Shown: positions 1 through 7,878, numbered from the stretch's first letter. The stretch is 24,349 bases of DNA from CAVOBC01 sp963693635 (GCA_963693635.1 CAVOBC010000022.1:1-24349); one strand, 5' to 3'. The notes: a model not told the origin generated them from the letters alone. Program-made: numbers and translations.

Positions 1-8
1 CGCGATTA

Positions 9-460
9 TTAACGCTTTCTGAAGATTCCGAGTCGCTCTTTGACGCCGCCGTCCGTCGCTTCATCTTCAATCGTGTCACTTGCCGTTGCGGTCTCAACGA
101 CTCGCCCAAGACGGCCAACCCGGCGACAGCCGAGACACCGCACGAAGACCTCACGACCCGGTTCAAGGACCATCTCCACGCCCGCTTCCCTTGCGTTCCC
201 CCCGCCAGTGAGAAAGGCGGGGTCACGACGTAAAACACGGAACTGACACCTGCCAGTACAACGCCCAGGGGCCGTGCTACCAGCAAGTCTGCCATCATCG
301 CGTAGCCCGTTGGCTTCTCCTCAACCGATTTAGCAAACACTGTCGCCGGCACGAAAACAAGGGCCGCAACCATCAGCCCGAGTCGGCCTGAAAGACACAA
401 CCTGCGCCGATACGCACGCTGCCGCCCGAAAATACCACCTGACCGGATTGATCTGTCCAC
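9..460 (-). pseudogene. Small exported membrane protein gene, frameshifted
   Basis: Reading the minus strand from a GTG at 460 gives an arginine-rich start, a hydrophobic stretch (about residues 29-43) ending in VFA and a mature part with the string LLVARPLGVV, a second hydrophobic segment and PPFSLAGG. The frame then runs into a C-terminus that looks random. Moving one base at the run of six C (198-203 on the plus strand) gives a better continuation, GGNAREAGVEMVLEPGREVF, and a stop at 9-11. From memory this resembles a family of small gammaproteobacterial signal-peptide proteins with VARPLG, PFSALGGN and a following VEP block; no function is established for it. A good Shine-Dalgarno, GGAGGAG, sits 8 bases before the GTG. 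Restoring one G would give 150 residues. The break may be a true mutation or a sequencing error. An antisense plus-strand frame (3-233) is open but less protein-like. Confidence 0.6.
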
Positions 461-843
461 GTCGTTCACTCCTCCGTTCTTGCTGCTGGTGCCCGCTACG
501 GGCTTTCCGCTTCCTGCACGCCGCTCGTGATCTGAGCGAAACCCCGCCCACTGTGGCGGTGTCTGCCCGACCCTTGTATCCCCTCTGCTTTACACCCGCT
601 GAAGGCCCGGCCGTTTTTCTGCTCGGGCCTTTTTCTGCCCGAAACTCTTTCTGCCCGAGCCTCTGTGCGGGAGCCATCCTGCGGAAGCGCTTTCCCGGCG
701 AGCCCTTTCCAAGCAAGCCATTTCTGCACAAAGATACAGGATAAGAATATTTCTAGATTAGCACCATAACATACTGTAAAATAACATTTACCTGGCGCCA
801 TGGTCCCCCGATCTGACAGACAACGCGAGGTTTCAGCGCCGCT
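461..843. other. Gap between mutM and the small membrane protein gene
   Basis: No convincing gene lies here. The gap holds an imperfect 15-16 bp repeat array (614-735) and, next to it, an AT-rich block (about 736-795) unlike its GC-rich surroundings. On the minus strand that block has TTTACA, which would suit a -35 box for the gene ending at 9, but no good -10 box follows at 16-18 bp, so I do not call a promoter. Confidence 0.6.
614..735. repeat. Degenerate tandem array, unit about 15 bp, eight units
   Basis: Eight consecutive units of 14-16 bp can be laid out from 614: TTTTTCTGCTCGGGCC, TTTTTCTGCCCGAAAC, TCTTTCTGCCCGAGCC, a 14-bp unit, then four 15-bp units starting ATCCTGCGG, TTTCCCGGC, TTTCCAAGC and TTTCTGCAC. 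The loose consensus is TTTCTGCSCGAGCCC. Units 1-3 also contain complementary GCTCGGGC and GCCCGAGC segments (621-628 and 653-660) able to pair. The same pyrimidine-rich 15-bp pattern recurs at 12761 and, more loosely, at 16386. Confidence 0.65.
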
Positions 844-1659
844 CTAGCGCTGACAACGGGCACAATAGAAGCTGTTGCGCTGACCAATACGCATCTCACG
901 GATTGCCGAACCGCAACGAACGCAGGCCTCGCCAGCACGACCATAGACGGCGAGCGATTGCGTGAAGTACCCCGGCGACCCATCTTCTCGCGCAAAGTCC
1001 CTGAGTGTCGTGCCACCTTCGGCGATCGCCTTCGACAGGACGATTTTGATTTCGGCGGCAAGCGTCGCGTAACGCTTCTTCGCAATTCGCCCGGCGGCCC
1101 GGTCCGGTCGAATACCCGCTGCAAACAACGCCTCGCTTGCATAGATGTTGCCGACACCCACGACCACGTGACTGTCCATAATGAACGTCTTGACCGCAGC
1201 ACTGCGTTTTCTTGACGTGTGAAACAGGTGATCGCCACCAAACACGTCACTCAACGGTTCTGGTCCAAGCCGGCTTAGCAACGCATGCTCAGACGGCGGA
1301 TGCTCGAAATAGAACATCGAACCGAACCGCCGCGGGTCATGGAAACGGACGATGACACCGCTGCCGAGGACAAGATCAACGTGGTCGTGCTTGCGCACCT
1401 GCACCGAGGTGTCGCTAACTCGCATGCTGCCGGACATGCCAAGGTGAATCATCAGATGACCACGGTCCAACCTGATCAACAGGTACTTGGCTCTCCGGCT
1501 GACCGCTATGACCGACTGTCCGGTCACCGCCTGGGCTAACCCGTCGTCGATCGGCCAGCGAAGCCGGTGCTCCCGCACGAGGACCGCCGTGACGGTCTCG
1601 CCTACTAAATGTGGCGCAAGCCCTCGACACACTGTTTCGACTTCAGGTAACTCAGGCAT
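844..1659 (-). CDS. mutM: Formamidopyrimidine-DNA glycosylase (Fpg/MutM)
   Basis: Bifunctional base-excision repair enzyme that removes 8-oxoguanine and formamidopyrimidines and nicks the abasic site by beta,delta-elimination. The protein is 271 residues, the usual length. It begins MPELPEVETV, giving the catalytic N-terminal proline and glutamate after Met removal; the conserved lysine region is SRRAKYLL near residue 60. The H2TH region includes VGVGNIYASEALF, and the C-terminus carries the zinc finger CVRC...CARC with the conserved segment GGTTLRDF before it. All catalytic features are present. In E. coli mutM ends the radC-rpmB-rpmG-mutM cluster; here it is on the same strand as those genes but separated from rpmG by a divergent hydantoinase gene, so it probably has its own promoter in 1660-1832. 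Confidence 0.98.
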   Translation of the reverse strand: MPELPEVETVCRGLAPHLVGETVTAVLVREHRLRWPIDDGLAQAVTGQSVIAVSRRAKYLLIRLDRGHLMIHLGMSGSMRVSDTSVQVRKHDHVDLVLGSGVIVRFHDPRRFGSMFYFEHPPSEHALLSRLGPEPLSDVFGGDHLFHTSRKRSAAVKTFIMDSHVVVGVGNIYASEALFAAGIRPDRAAGRIAKKRYATLAAEIKIVLSKAIAEGGTTLRDFAREDGSPGYFTQSLAVYGRAGEACVRCGSAIREMRIGQRNSFYCARCQR

Positions 1660-1832
1660 ACTTCGCCAACACCTCTTGGTCGTGTCGTCTCACAAGGCAC
1701 CGGGTCGCTGCTTTTTCGCGCGCCCGGCCCGGCGGTCGGGGGGTCATGAATGGGTGGCGACCCTCGCCTGCCAGAGTACGCGGCCTTTCCAATGGCGGGC
1801 AATGTGCCTGCCGACCCCGCATCATAAGCCCT

Positions 1833-3869
1833 ATGAGTTCTTCAACACGCTACCTGATTGGCATCGACAGCGGTGGCACGTTCACCGACTTCATCGCGCT
1901 CACCCTCGATGGTCCGGACGTGACCAGGGTCCGCGTGCACAAGGTGCTGTCAACGCCAGATCACCCTGAACAAGCCGTCCTCGGCGGAATCAGCGACCTC
2001 GGCCTCGAGGTCGCTTTGGCCGATGGCGACGTGCAGATCGTCCACGGCACGACTGTGGCAACCAACGCGACGCTCGAAGGCACGGGGGTGCGCACCGCAT
2101 TCGTGACCAACCGGGGGTTCGGCGACATGCTGACCATCGGCCGGCAGACGCGCCCCCGACTCTACGACCTGACTCAACCCGCAAAGCCGCCCCCGGTTCC
2201 AGACGAATTGCTGTTCGAAGTAGACACTCGCACGGATGCGGGCGGCAACATAACGCAACCGTTGACCGCAGCCGTGATCGAAAAGCTAGTTGGGGACGTG
2301 CGTGCGGCCGCGCCACAAGCTGTCGCGATCAACCTGCTCTTCTCGTTCCTGAATGATGAATCCGAGCGTCAGTTGAGCGACGCCCTCAGTCCGTATTTCT
2401 ACGTCTCTCGCTCGTCGTTCGTCCTGCCGGAATATCGCGAATACGAACGCGGCATCGCGACCTGGCTCAACGCCTGGCTCGGCCCGCTGATCCGCGACTA
2501 TATGACGACACTCGCTTCGAGCACGGCCCCGAGTCCGGTCGCTATCATGCAATCTTCAGGGTTGCGAACATCCGCGAGTCAGGCGGCGGACCGGGCGGTC
2601 AATCTGTTGCTGTCAGGCCCCGTTGGCGGCCTGACAGCCGCACGCCTCATCGCTGACATGACGGGTCGGCATCGCCTGATGACCTTTGACATGGGCGGCA
2701 CATCCACTGACGTCGCCCTTTACGACGGCGACATCACTCTGACCCAAGATGGGTCGATCGGCCCGTATCCGCTCGCGATCCCAATGGCGGACATCCACAC
2801 GATCGGCGCGGGCGGCGGGTCCATTGCATTCATCGATGGCGGCGGTCTGCTCCGCGTCGGACCTCGATCCGCAGGCGCTAAACCCGGGCCGGCATGCTAC
2901 GACCTGGGCGGCGACGAACCGACCGTCACCGACGCGAACCTCGTCCTCGGCCACCTGCACCCCGACGCCTTCCTCGGCGGGCGGATGCAACTTGACGTGG
3001 CGGCAGCAGAGCGTGCGATCGCTCCGCTCGCGGCGGGCCTTGATCTGTCTCTTCTCGACGCCGCGCTTGGCATCCTCAGATTAGCCAATGTGCACATGGC
3101 TGAGGCACTGCGGGTCATTTCGATCCAGCGTGGCCACAACCCCCAGGACTTCACGCTGCTCTCTTTCGGCGGTGCCGGCGGTCTGCACGTCTGCGATCTG
3201 GCAGAAAGCCTGGCTATGACGCGAGCGATCATCCCGGTCAATGCGGGCATCCTGTCAGCGGTAGGACTCCTCACGGCTCCACCTGGTCGCGAGTCCTCCA
3301 GAACTCACCGCATAGCGGTCGCGGATGCCGATGCCGATGCCATAAGAGCGATGTTCGAGGACATGATCGCCGCCGGCGGCGAGGAACTGCGCGCCGACGG
3401 CATCGATGCGGCGACGATCGATGCGGCGTGTAGTGTCGACTGCCGCTACGACGGGCAAACCTTTCATCTCAACTTGTCCGTGACGCTCGATCGATCAACC
3501 GAACGGCCAACCGGCGATGGGGAAGCCGTTGGCCTCACCATCGACGACCTGGCGGACGCCTTTCACGAAGCGCACCGGCAACGCTATGGCCACGCAATGG
3601 CGAGGCCAGTCGAGATCATCAATCTGCGAGTTCGCCTGACTGCGCCCGGCGCTTCTTTCGTGTTTCCGCGACCGACAGGCACCGCAACAACGTTTGGGGA
3701 GTCCAACGCTGCCACGTATGCACGCCAGGCACTTGCGCCCGACCGGACTGTCAGAGGGCCTGCGATGATCACGGAAGACCATGCGACGACCCGCGTCAAC
3801 GCGGGATGGTCAGCGACGGTAGACGCGTTTGGCAACCTGTTGCTTGAGGACCAGGCCGGCCCGCGTTAA
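1833..3869 (+). CDS. Hydantoinase/oxoprolinase family protein, subunit A (HyuA-like)
   Basis: Member of the N-methylhydantoinase A / acetone carboxylase beta / 5-oxoprolinase N-terminal family, ATP-dependent enzymes that open cyclic amides or carboxylate small ketones; substrate cannot be told from sequence. The 678 residues contain the N-terminal nucleotide motif GIDSGGTFTDF, then HGTTVATNATLEG, the second ATPase motif FDMGGTSTDVALYDG, the glycine-rich GAGGGSIAFIDGGG, GPRSAGAKPGPACY and GGAGGLHVCDLA. I chose ATG 1833 because the family starts a few residues before GIDSGGT; the frame stays open upstream to 1611 but over mutM antisense. No Shine-Dalgarno is obvious. HyuA normally works with a HyuB subunit encoded next to it; neither flank has one. 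The gene sits between rpmG and mutM, which are neighbours in E. coli, so it looks like an insertion into a conserved cluster. Confidence 0.93.
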   Translation: MSSSTRYLIGIDSGGTFTDFIALTLDGPDVTRVRVHKVLSTPDHPEQAVLGGISDLGLEVALADGDVQIVHGTTVATNATLEGTGVRTAFVTNRGFGDMLTIGRQTRPRLYDLTQPAKPPPVPDELLFEVDTRTDAGGNITQPLTAAVIEKLVGDVRAAAPQAVAINLLFSFLNDESERQLSDALSPYFYVSRSSFVLPEYREYERGIATWLNAWLGPLIRDYMTTLASSTAPSPVAIMQSSGLRTSASQAADRAVNLLLSGPVGGLTAARLIADMTGRHRLMTFDMGGTSTDVALYDGDITLTQDGSIGPYPLAIPMADIHTIGAGGGSIAFIDGGGLLRVGPRSAGAKPGPACYDLGGDEPTVTDANLVLGHLHPDAFLGGRMQLDVAAAERAIAPLAAGLDLSLLDAALGILRLANVHMAEALRVISIQRGHNPQDFTLLSFGGAGGLHVCDLAESLAMTRAIIPVNAGILSAVGLLTAPPGRESSRTHRIAVADADADAIRAMFEDMIAAGGEELRADGIDAATIDAACSVDCRYDGQTFHLNLSVTLDRSTERPTGDGEAVGLTIDDLADAFHEAHRQRYGHAMARPVEIINLRVRLTAPGASFVFPRPTGTATTFGESNAATYARQALAPDRTVRGPAMITEDHATTRVNAGWSATVDAFGNLLLEDQAGPR

Positions 3870-3871
3870 TC

Positions 3872-3923
3872 GAGGCTGGAGGCGAGGGGCTGGAGGCGAG
3901 GGGCTGGAGGCGAGGAGGAGAGC
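3872..3923. repeat. 14-bp tandem repeat, about four units
   Basis: Two perfect copies of GAGGGGCTGGAGGC (3884-3897, 3898-3911) are preceded by a 12-bp version, GAGGCTGGAGGC, and followed by a decayed copy, GAGGAGGAGAGC. The array starts three bases after the stop codon of the hydantoinase gene and all purines but few lie on the plus strand. Confidence 0.9.
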
Positions 3924-4135
3924 GCGTCTGGCCTCATGGCATAGCCTGGGGTGCCGATAGGGCGCCCGGCGGAAACGTCGGGGGCAGAATTGAAGTGGCA
4001 CGAGAGGATCGGGCAGAGATTCACGGAAGAGACGAACGCCAGGTACGGTTCAGGACCGCTCGATCGAAAGGTAGGGGCTGCCAGACGGCCCACAAGACAG
4101 AGACAACCGGGTGAGCGAGACGCTCTCCTTGCGCT

Positions 4136-4156
4136 GTGGACGGCAAGCCCGTCCAC
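4136..4156 (-). other. Perfect stem-loop downstream of rpmG, possible terminator
   Basis: Arms GTGGACGG and CCGTCCAC (8 bp, perfect) enclose a 5-base loop, 61 bases beyond the rpmG stop on the minus strand. There is no T tract after either side, so it is not a standard intrinsic terminator; it could stabilise the 3' end of the rpmB-rpmG transcript. Function is inferred only. Confidence 0.35.
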
Positions 4157-4216
4157 TGACCGATTGCCCCGGGGCGCATACAGAGACTTGCGCTACCATG
4201 CTGGTCGCACGGGTTG

Positions 4217-4372
4217 CTACTTCATGCGTTCTTCTTTGTAGGTCACGTGCTGGCGTACAACGGGATCAAATTTCTTGATCTCCATCTTGTCCGGCATGGT
4301 CCGCTTGTTCTTGTTGGTCGTGTAGAAGTGACCGGTTCCGGCGCTCGAAACGAGCTTGATCTTGTCTCTCAT
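4217..4372 (-). CDS. rpmG: 50S ribosomal protein L33
   Basis: Small protein of the large ribosomal subunit, 51 residues. The start MRDKIKLVSSAGTGHFYTT, the basic middle NKNKRTMPDKMEIKKFDP and the end TYKEERMK are typical of proteobacterial L33. It lacks the two CxxC pairs of the zinc-binding form, so it is the zinc-independent type. It follows rpmB by 34 bases on the same strand and is surely co-transcribed from the promoter before rpmB. In E. coli mutM comes next; here a divergent hydantoinase gene intervenes. Confidence 0.97.
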   Translation of the reverse strand: MRDKIKLVSSAGTGHFYTTNKNKRTMPDKMEIKKFDPVVRQHVTYKEERMK

Positions 4373-4406
4373 AGCGTAAGGCTCCGTGATTATTGCAACT
4401 GCGCGT

Positions 4407-4643
4407 TCAGACCTTCTCGCCTCTGGCGCGAAGGTCTGCGACTACGCTGTCGATGCCGCGCTTGTCGATAATGCGAATTCCCTTCGCCGAAACACGCAGT
4501 TTGACGAAGCGTTGCTCACTCTCCAGCCAGAAACGATGGTCGTGAAGATTCGGCAGAAAGCGGCGACGAGTGCGATTGTTGGCGTGTGATACGTTGTTAC
4601 CGGAGACTGGGCGCTTGCCGGTAACCTGGCAGACTCTGGACAT
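4407..4643 (-). CDS. rpmB: 50S ribosomal protein L28
   Basis: Large-subunit ribosomal protein of 78 residues, the usual length. It begins MSRVCQVTGKRPVSGNNVSHANNRTRRRFLPNL in family fashion and continues HDHRFWLESEQRFVKLRVS, ending AKGIRIIDKRGIDSVVADLRARG. A strong Shine-Dalgarno (AGGAGAGG, 4647-4654) precedes the ATG. A promoter is readable just upstream at 4682-4710. The first gene of an rpmB-rpmG unit; the truncated radC ends just before its promoter. Confidence 0.98.
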   Translation of the reverse strand: MSRVCQVTGKRPVSGNNVSHANNRTRRRFLPNLHDHRFWLESEQRFVKLRVSAKGIRIIDKRGIDSVVADLRARGEKV

Positions 4644-4681
4644 CTACCTCTCCTTTTGGGGTGCATATTCGCGAGCGACGG

Positions 4682-4710
4682 TTTATACCAGAGGGGCAGG
4701 GTCAGATCAA
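4682..4710 (-). promoter_or_regulatory. Sigma-70 type promoter for rpmB-rpmG
   Basis: On the minus strand TTGATC (4705-4710) and TATAAA (4682-4687) are separated by exactly 17 bp. The predicted start near 4674 leaves a leader of about 30 bases that contains the AGGAGAGG ribosome site. The -10 box matches consensus at 5 of 6 bases and the -35 at 4 of 6. Confidence 0.6.
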
Positions 4711-4750
4711 TCAGAAACGCCCGGACGGGACGCATGGGAGCACTTTGGCC

Positions 4751-5305
4751 GAGGCAGGCAAACACTTCGCGCCCGTAGGATCGTAACTTACCCTTCAGGA
4801 ACTGCCGGGTTTTGCCCGGGTCCGATATCGTGTCACCGCGCTTGAAGACTTGCGTCAGATAGCGTTCCGTCAGTTCCAATCCCGCTTTTAGCTGACTGTG
4901 CTTCGCAACTCCCATCCCCGGCGCCTGGATCACCTCAGACGTATCTGCCTCGAGCAAACCATGCAAGCCGGCAAAGCGAACCAGAAGGTCCCGTGCGAGG
5001 TCCATGACGGTCTTGCCCCGCGTCCCGGTACGCAGGAATATCGCGAGAAGCTCAGCGTCGGTGGGCGAAGACGGTCCCGAGGTCAGAAGCTTCTCTCTCG
5101 GGCTGCCGTCATCCCGGGGCCGCTTGCGCGCCGCGCGTCCGGCCCCGACCGATTTCGCCGGGGTTGGCGCGATCACCACCACCGATGCCGCCTCCGACGA
5201 CGTTCCATTGTCGTGTCCGCCCGTGGTTGTCCGCGCCGCGGCCCGAGCCGTGACCGGTACGTCCTTCCCCCCACCCTCGTCACAGTTGCAGTTGCTGGAA
5301 TCCAT
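4751..5305 (-). pseudogene. radC: RadC remnant lacking the MPN/JAB catalytic domain
   Basis: Minus-strand frame with clear RadC (UPF0758) homology from SPREKLLTSGP through DAELLAIFLRTGTRGKTVMDLARDLL, the helix-hairpin-helix-like GMGVAKHSQLKAGLEL, to YGREVFACL. In intact RadC this last segment is the first strand of the MPN domain, followed by about 110 residues with the HxHPSG metal site. Here the similarity stops at about 4751, and after some 40 bases the rpmB promoter begins, so the catalytic half is absent rather than frameshifted. The frame stays open to 4442, inside rpmB, in a meaningless frame. The start is uncertain: ATG 5305 gives about 65 low-complexity residues (Asn, Cys, Gly, Ala, Thr rich) before the usual N-terminus. 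Position between coaBC and rpmB is the conserved radC site. Confidence 0.8.
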
Positions 5306-5683
5306 GGGCGTTCCTGGGTCGCGAGGCCTGGTCCCCCCGGCTGGTTTTTTCGGGCCATCGTAGTCGGTCGTATTGATCGCTCCTGCACACGTGACGACTG
5401 CCCAACGCCTCGGCGGACCCTCGCCTGCCTGTGCCGGCTGTGCCTCGAGGCGGCAGCCTGCTTCTGACCGCTGCGGCGGGCGCGAGCTATTGGTTCGCTT
5501 TTGCGGTGGCTTTTGCGGTGGCCTTCGCGTTCGCCTGCACCCTGTACGCCACGCGATGTTGAACAGCACAGAGGCGCAGTATGCCCCGGCGATTTGTCCG
5601 CGAATGTCAGTCAAGTCCGCATTTCGCGTGCGACATCGCCTATTCCGGTAAACTCTACGGGTCGATTCAATCAGGCTTCTCCC
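5306..5683. other. Divergent gap between radC remnant and coaBC
   Basis: This 378-bp gap should hold the coaBC promoter. I see no strong promoter; TAAACT at 5649-5654 is a possible -10 box but has no matching -35. The radC frame remains open upstream to 5614 with proline- and basic-rich nonsense-like content. A 12-bp tandem duplication lies at 5497-5532. No gene is supported. Confidence 0.5.
5497..5532. repeat. 12-bp tandem duplication with a decayed third copy
   Basis: GCTTTTGCGGTG occurs twice in tandem (5497-5508, 5509-5520) and is followed by GCCTTCGCGTTC, a diverged third unit. It lies in the radC-coaBC gap. Confidence 0.9.
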
Positions 5684-6955
5684 ATGGCAACATCGATCGT
5701 CGACGCAACCCGCGCCGCGCCGCTCGCCAGCAAGCGCATTCTGGTCGGGGTCACCGGCGGCATCGCCGCATATAAAAGCTGCGAACTCGTCCGGCGGCTT
5801 CAGGATCGCGGCGCAGACGTGCGCGTCGCGATGACCGCTGCGGCGACTGAGTTCATCACGCCGTTAACGCTGGCCGCCCTGTCCGGCAATCCCGTCCACC
5901 AGGACCTGCTGAATGCCGAGACCGAGTCAGCGATGGGGCACATCGAGGTAGCACGCTGGGCAGATCTGATCGTGATCGCGCCGGCGAGCGCCGATTTCAT
6001 CGCTCGCCTCGCGAACGGCCATGGCGACGACCTGCTAACCACCATCTGCCTCGCTGCCAACTGCCCCATCGCCGTCGCGCCAGCGATGAATCAGGCAATG
6101 TGGGGCAACGCCTCGACCCAGGCGAACATGGCATCCCTACGCGCACGAGACTGCCTGATAATGGGGCCTGCCGCGGGGATGCAAGCCTGCGGCGAGACCG
6201 GCGAGGGACGGCTGCTGGACATCAACGATCTGGCGGACGCCGTGGTCGCGGTCTTCCCGAACACGCGCCTCAACGGGCGACACGTCGTCATCACAGCCGG
6301 CCCTACGCGCGAAGCGATCGACCCGGTGCGATACATCAGCAATCACAGTTCTGGCAAACAAGGGTATGCCCTCGCCGAAGCGGCAATCGAGGCGGGTGCC
6401 AGGGTCACCCTGATCTCGGGGCCAACCGGGCTGCCGGTGCCAGAGCGGGCGAAGGTCATCAACGTCGTTAGCGCGACCGAGATGTATGACGCCGCCATGG
6501 CGCTCACCGGCCAGTGCGACATCTTCATTGGTGTAGCCGCCGTCGGCGACTACCGACCGGTGCAGCGCTCCCCGGTCAAACTGAAGAAATCCGACGCGCC
6601 GAGCAACCGCACGATCACCATCGAACTCACAGAAAACCCAGACATCATTGCGAGCGTCGCAGCCAGTCAACCTCGCCCGTTCACCGTCGGTTTTGCGGCC
6701 GAGACTAACGACGTGGTCGCGTACGCGCGGGGTAAGCTGGACAAGAAGCGCCTCGACATGATCATCGCCAACGATGTCTCGGACAGCGACATCGGATTCG
6801 GCAGTGACCAGAACGAAACCACGGTTTTGTGGGACGGTTTCGAGGAGACCCTGCCGCGGGCCTCCAAACGAACGATTTCGTCGCGCATCGTAGAGATGAT
6901 CAGCAACCGTCTGACCACGCCGGCAAGTGACACGCTCGCACAACCCGTCGCATGA
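5684..6955 (+). CDS. coaBC: Bifunctional phosphopantothenoylcysteine decarboxylase/synthetase
   Basis: Makes 4'-phosphopantetheine in coenzyme A synthesis: the CoaB part ligates cysteine to phosphopantothenate using CTP, the CoaC part decarboxylates the product with FMN. The 423 residues start with the flavoprotein fold GVTGGIAAYKSCELVRRL; the catalytic histidine is in MGHIEVARWAD (H86), the PxMNxxMW motif is APAMNQAMW (about 132-140), and the essential cysteine is in GMQACGETGEGR (C169). CoaB begins near 198 with VVITAGPTREAIDPVRYISN, followed by SSGKQGYALAEAA, AAVGDYRP, the KLKK lysines and TENPDI. ATG 5684 places the first strand at the family position. It overlaps dut by four bases (ATGA), so the two are translationally coupled, as in many gammaproteobacteria. 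Confidence 0.98.
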   Translation: MATSIVDATRAAPLASKRILVGVTGGIAAYKSCELVRRLQDRGADVRVAMTAAATEFITPLTLAALSGNPVHQDLLNAETESAMGHIEVARWADLIVIAPASADFIARLANGHGDDLLTTICLAANCPIAVAPAMNQAMWGNASTQANMASLRARDCLIMGPAAGMQACGETGEGRLLDINDLADAVVAVFPNTRLNGRHVVITAGPTREAIDPVRYISNHSSGKQGYALAEAAIEAGARVTLISGPTGLPVPERAKVINVVSATEMYDAAMALTGQCDIFIGVAAVGDYRPVQRSPVKLKKSDAPSNRTITIELTENPDIIASVAASQPRPFTVGFAAETNDVVAYARGKLDKKRLDMIIANDVSDSDIGFGSDQNETTVLWDGFEETLPRASKRTISSRIVEMISNRLTTPASDTLAQPVA

Positions 6956-7416
6956 CCGCGCCAACGGCACTGCAGGTCCGCTGCCTTGACCCGCGCATCG
7001 GCGACACGATTCCCCTTCCGTCTTATGCCACGTCCGGCTCAGCGGGGCTTGATCTGCGCGCCTGCATCGATGATCCAGTGCATCTGGCACCCGGCGAAAC
7101 GACGCTGATTGGAACCGGCATCGCGATTTACATCGGCAACCCCGACCTCGCGGCCGTGATTCTGCCGCGGTCAGGACTCGGCCATAAGCACGGTATCGTC
7201 CTTGGCAATCTGGTCGGCCTGATCGACTCGGACTATCAGGGCGAATTGATGATTTCGTGTTGGAACCGCGGTCAATCCCCCTTTACGATTGAACCCGCCG
7301 AACGCCTCGCGCAGCTTGTTCTGGTTCCTGTGGTGCAAGCGCGGCTCGACATTGTCGAGGTCTTCAGCGAAACCGATCGAGGCTCCGACGGGTTCGGTTC
7401 TTCGGGGCGAACTTAG
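6952..7416 (+). CDS. dut: Deoxyuridine 5'-triphosphate nucleotidohydrolase (dUTPase)
   Basis: Hydrolyses dUTP to dUMP and pyrophosphate, keeping uracil out of DNA and feeding thymidylate synthesis. The 154 residues show the five trimeric dUTPase motifs in order: SGSAGLDLRA, PRSGLGHKHG, GLIDSDYQGELMISCWNRG, ERLAQLVLVPV and the C-terminal RGSDGFGSSGRT arm that closes on the substrate. The third has the catalytic aspartate region. In motif five the usual GGFGSTGR is DGFGSSGR, a mild change. The start ATG overlaps the coaBC stop. Confidence 0.98.
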   Translation: MTAPTALQVRCLDPRIGDTIPLPSYATSGSAGLDLRACIDDPVHLAPGETTLIGTGIAIYIGNPDLAAVILPRSGLGHKHGIVLGNLVGLIDSDYQGELMISCWNRGQSPFTIEPAERLAQLVLVPVVQARLDIVEVFSETDRGSDGFGSSGRT

Positions 7417-7455
7417 CTGCCGACGGCAAATCGCGTCGTGAGATGGCCGAGGGGC

Positions 7456-7495
7456 GACATTAACCCGCGATCATTAACCGGTGATCATTAACCTG
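7456..7495. repeat. Tandem repeat, three units of 13-14 bp
   Basis: GACATTAACCCGC, GATCATTAACCGGT and GATCATTAACCTG follow each other directly, 40 bases after the dut stop. The AT-rich TTAACC core contrasts with the surrounding GC-rich DNA. Confidence 0.85.
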
Positions 7496-7846
7496 AAATG
7501 ACGTGCGAGTGTGGCGCGCACTCTTTCAGTAAACCTGACGCCAAACAGGACAATCGACCCGCTTGACCTCGACTGCCACTATAAACAACATATTCGACCG
7601 GTCTGGCCGGGCTTTTTCGCGTCGACGGTCGCGTCAAACCGTCACGTCAGAGAGAGGTATACGGACAACGACACGGCTTTTGACCGTGAAGAAACCCAAC
7701 GTCCAACCAGGCGAACCCGAAACATCGCCGAAGCAACAACGACGCCTCGCCTACAGGATGCGCCTGGCCAGTGGATTGACAGCAGGAAGGAAACGCCCGG
7801 TCTCCACTGGTGAATATTCCTCGATCTCTCAGGTCAGTTCGACAGT

Positions 7847-7878
7847 CAGTTAACGATCAACACAGTTAACGATCAACA
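7847..7878. repeat. Perfect 16-bp tandem duplication upstream of algC
   Basis: CAGTTAACGATCAACA is present twice head to tail, 60 bases before the proposed algC start. It shares the words GATCA and TTAAC with the array at 7456, at the other end of the same gap. Confidence 0.92.

Larger units (their letters stand above)
3870..4216. other. Gap between hyuA-like gene and rpmG
   Basis: Convergent gap of 347 bp with no supported gene. It starts with a purine-rich 14-bp tandem repeat (3872-3923), has a weak 5-bp hairpin at 4113-4125 and a perfect 8-bp hairpin at 4136-4156. Short open frames cross it on both strands but show no recognisable protein. Confidence 0.55.

Noticed and set aside
3..233. 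Plus-strand open frame entering from the left edge
   Set aside because: It is open to the edge and codes for a plausible-looking tail, but the minus strand here carries a signal peptide, a ribosome site and family motifs, and both cannot be real.
614..735. CRISPR array
   Set aside because: Units are 15 bp, directly contiguous and imperfect, with no spacers and no cas genes.
1611..1832. Extended N-terminus of the hydantoinase gene
   Set aside because: The extension overlaps the start of mutM antisense and has no counterpart in the family, which starts just before GIDSGGT.
4442..5614. 390-residue minus-strand frame as one long RadC protein
   Set aside because: Only the middle resembles RadC; the C-terminal part lies in rpmB in another frame and the N-terminal part is low complexity.
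7511..7853. Two overlapping small plus-strand frames between dut and algC
   Set aside because: Basic, low-complexity translations, GTG and TTG starts without ribosome sites, no recognised domain and end in repeat DNA.
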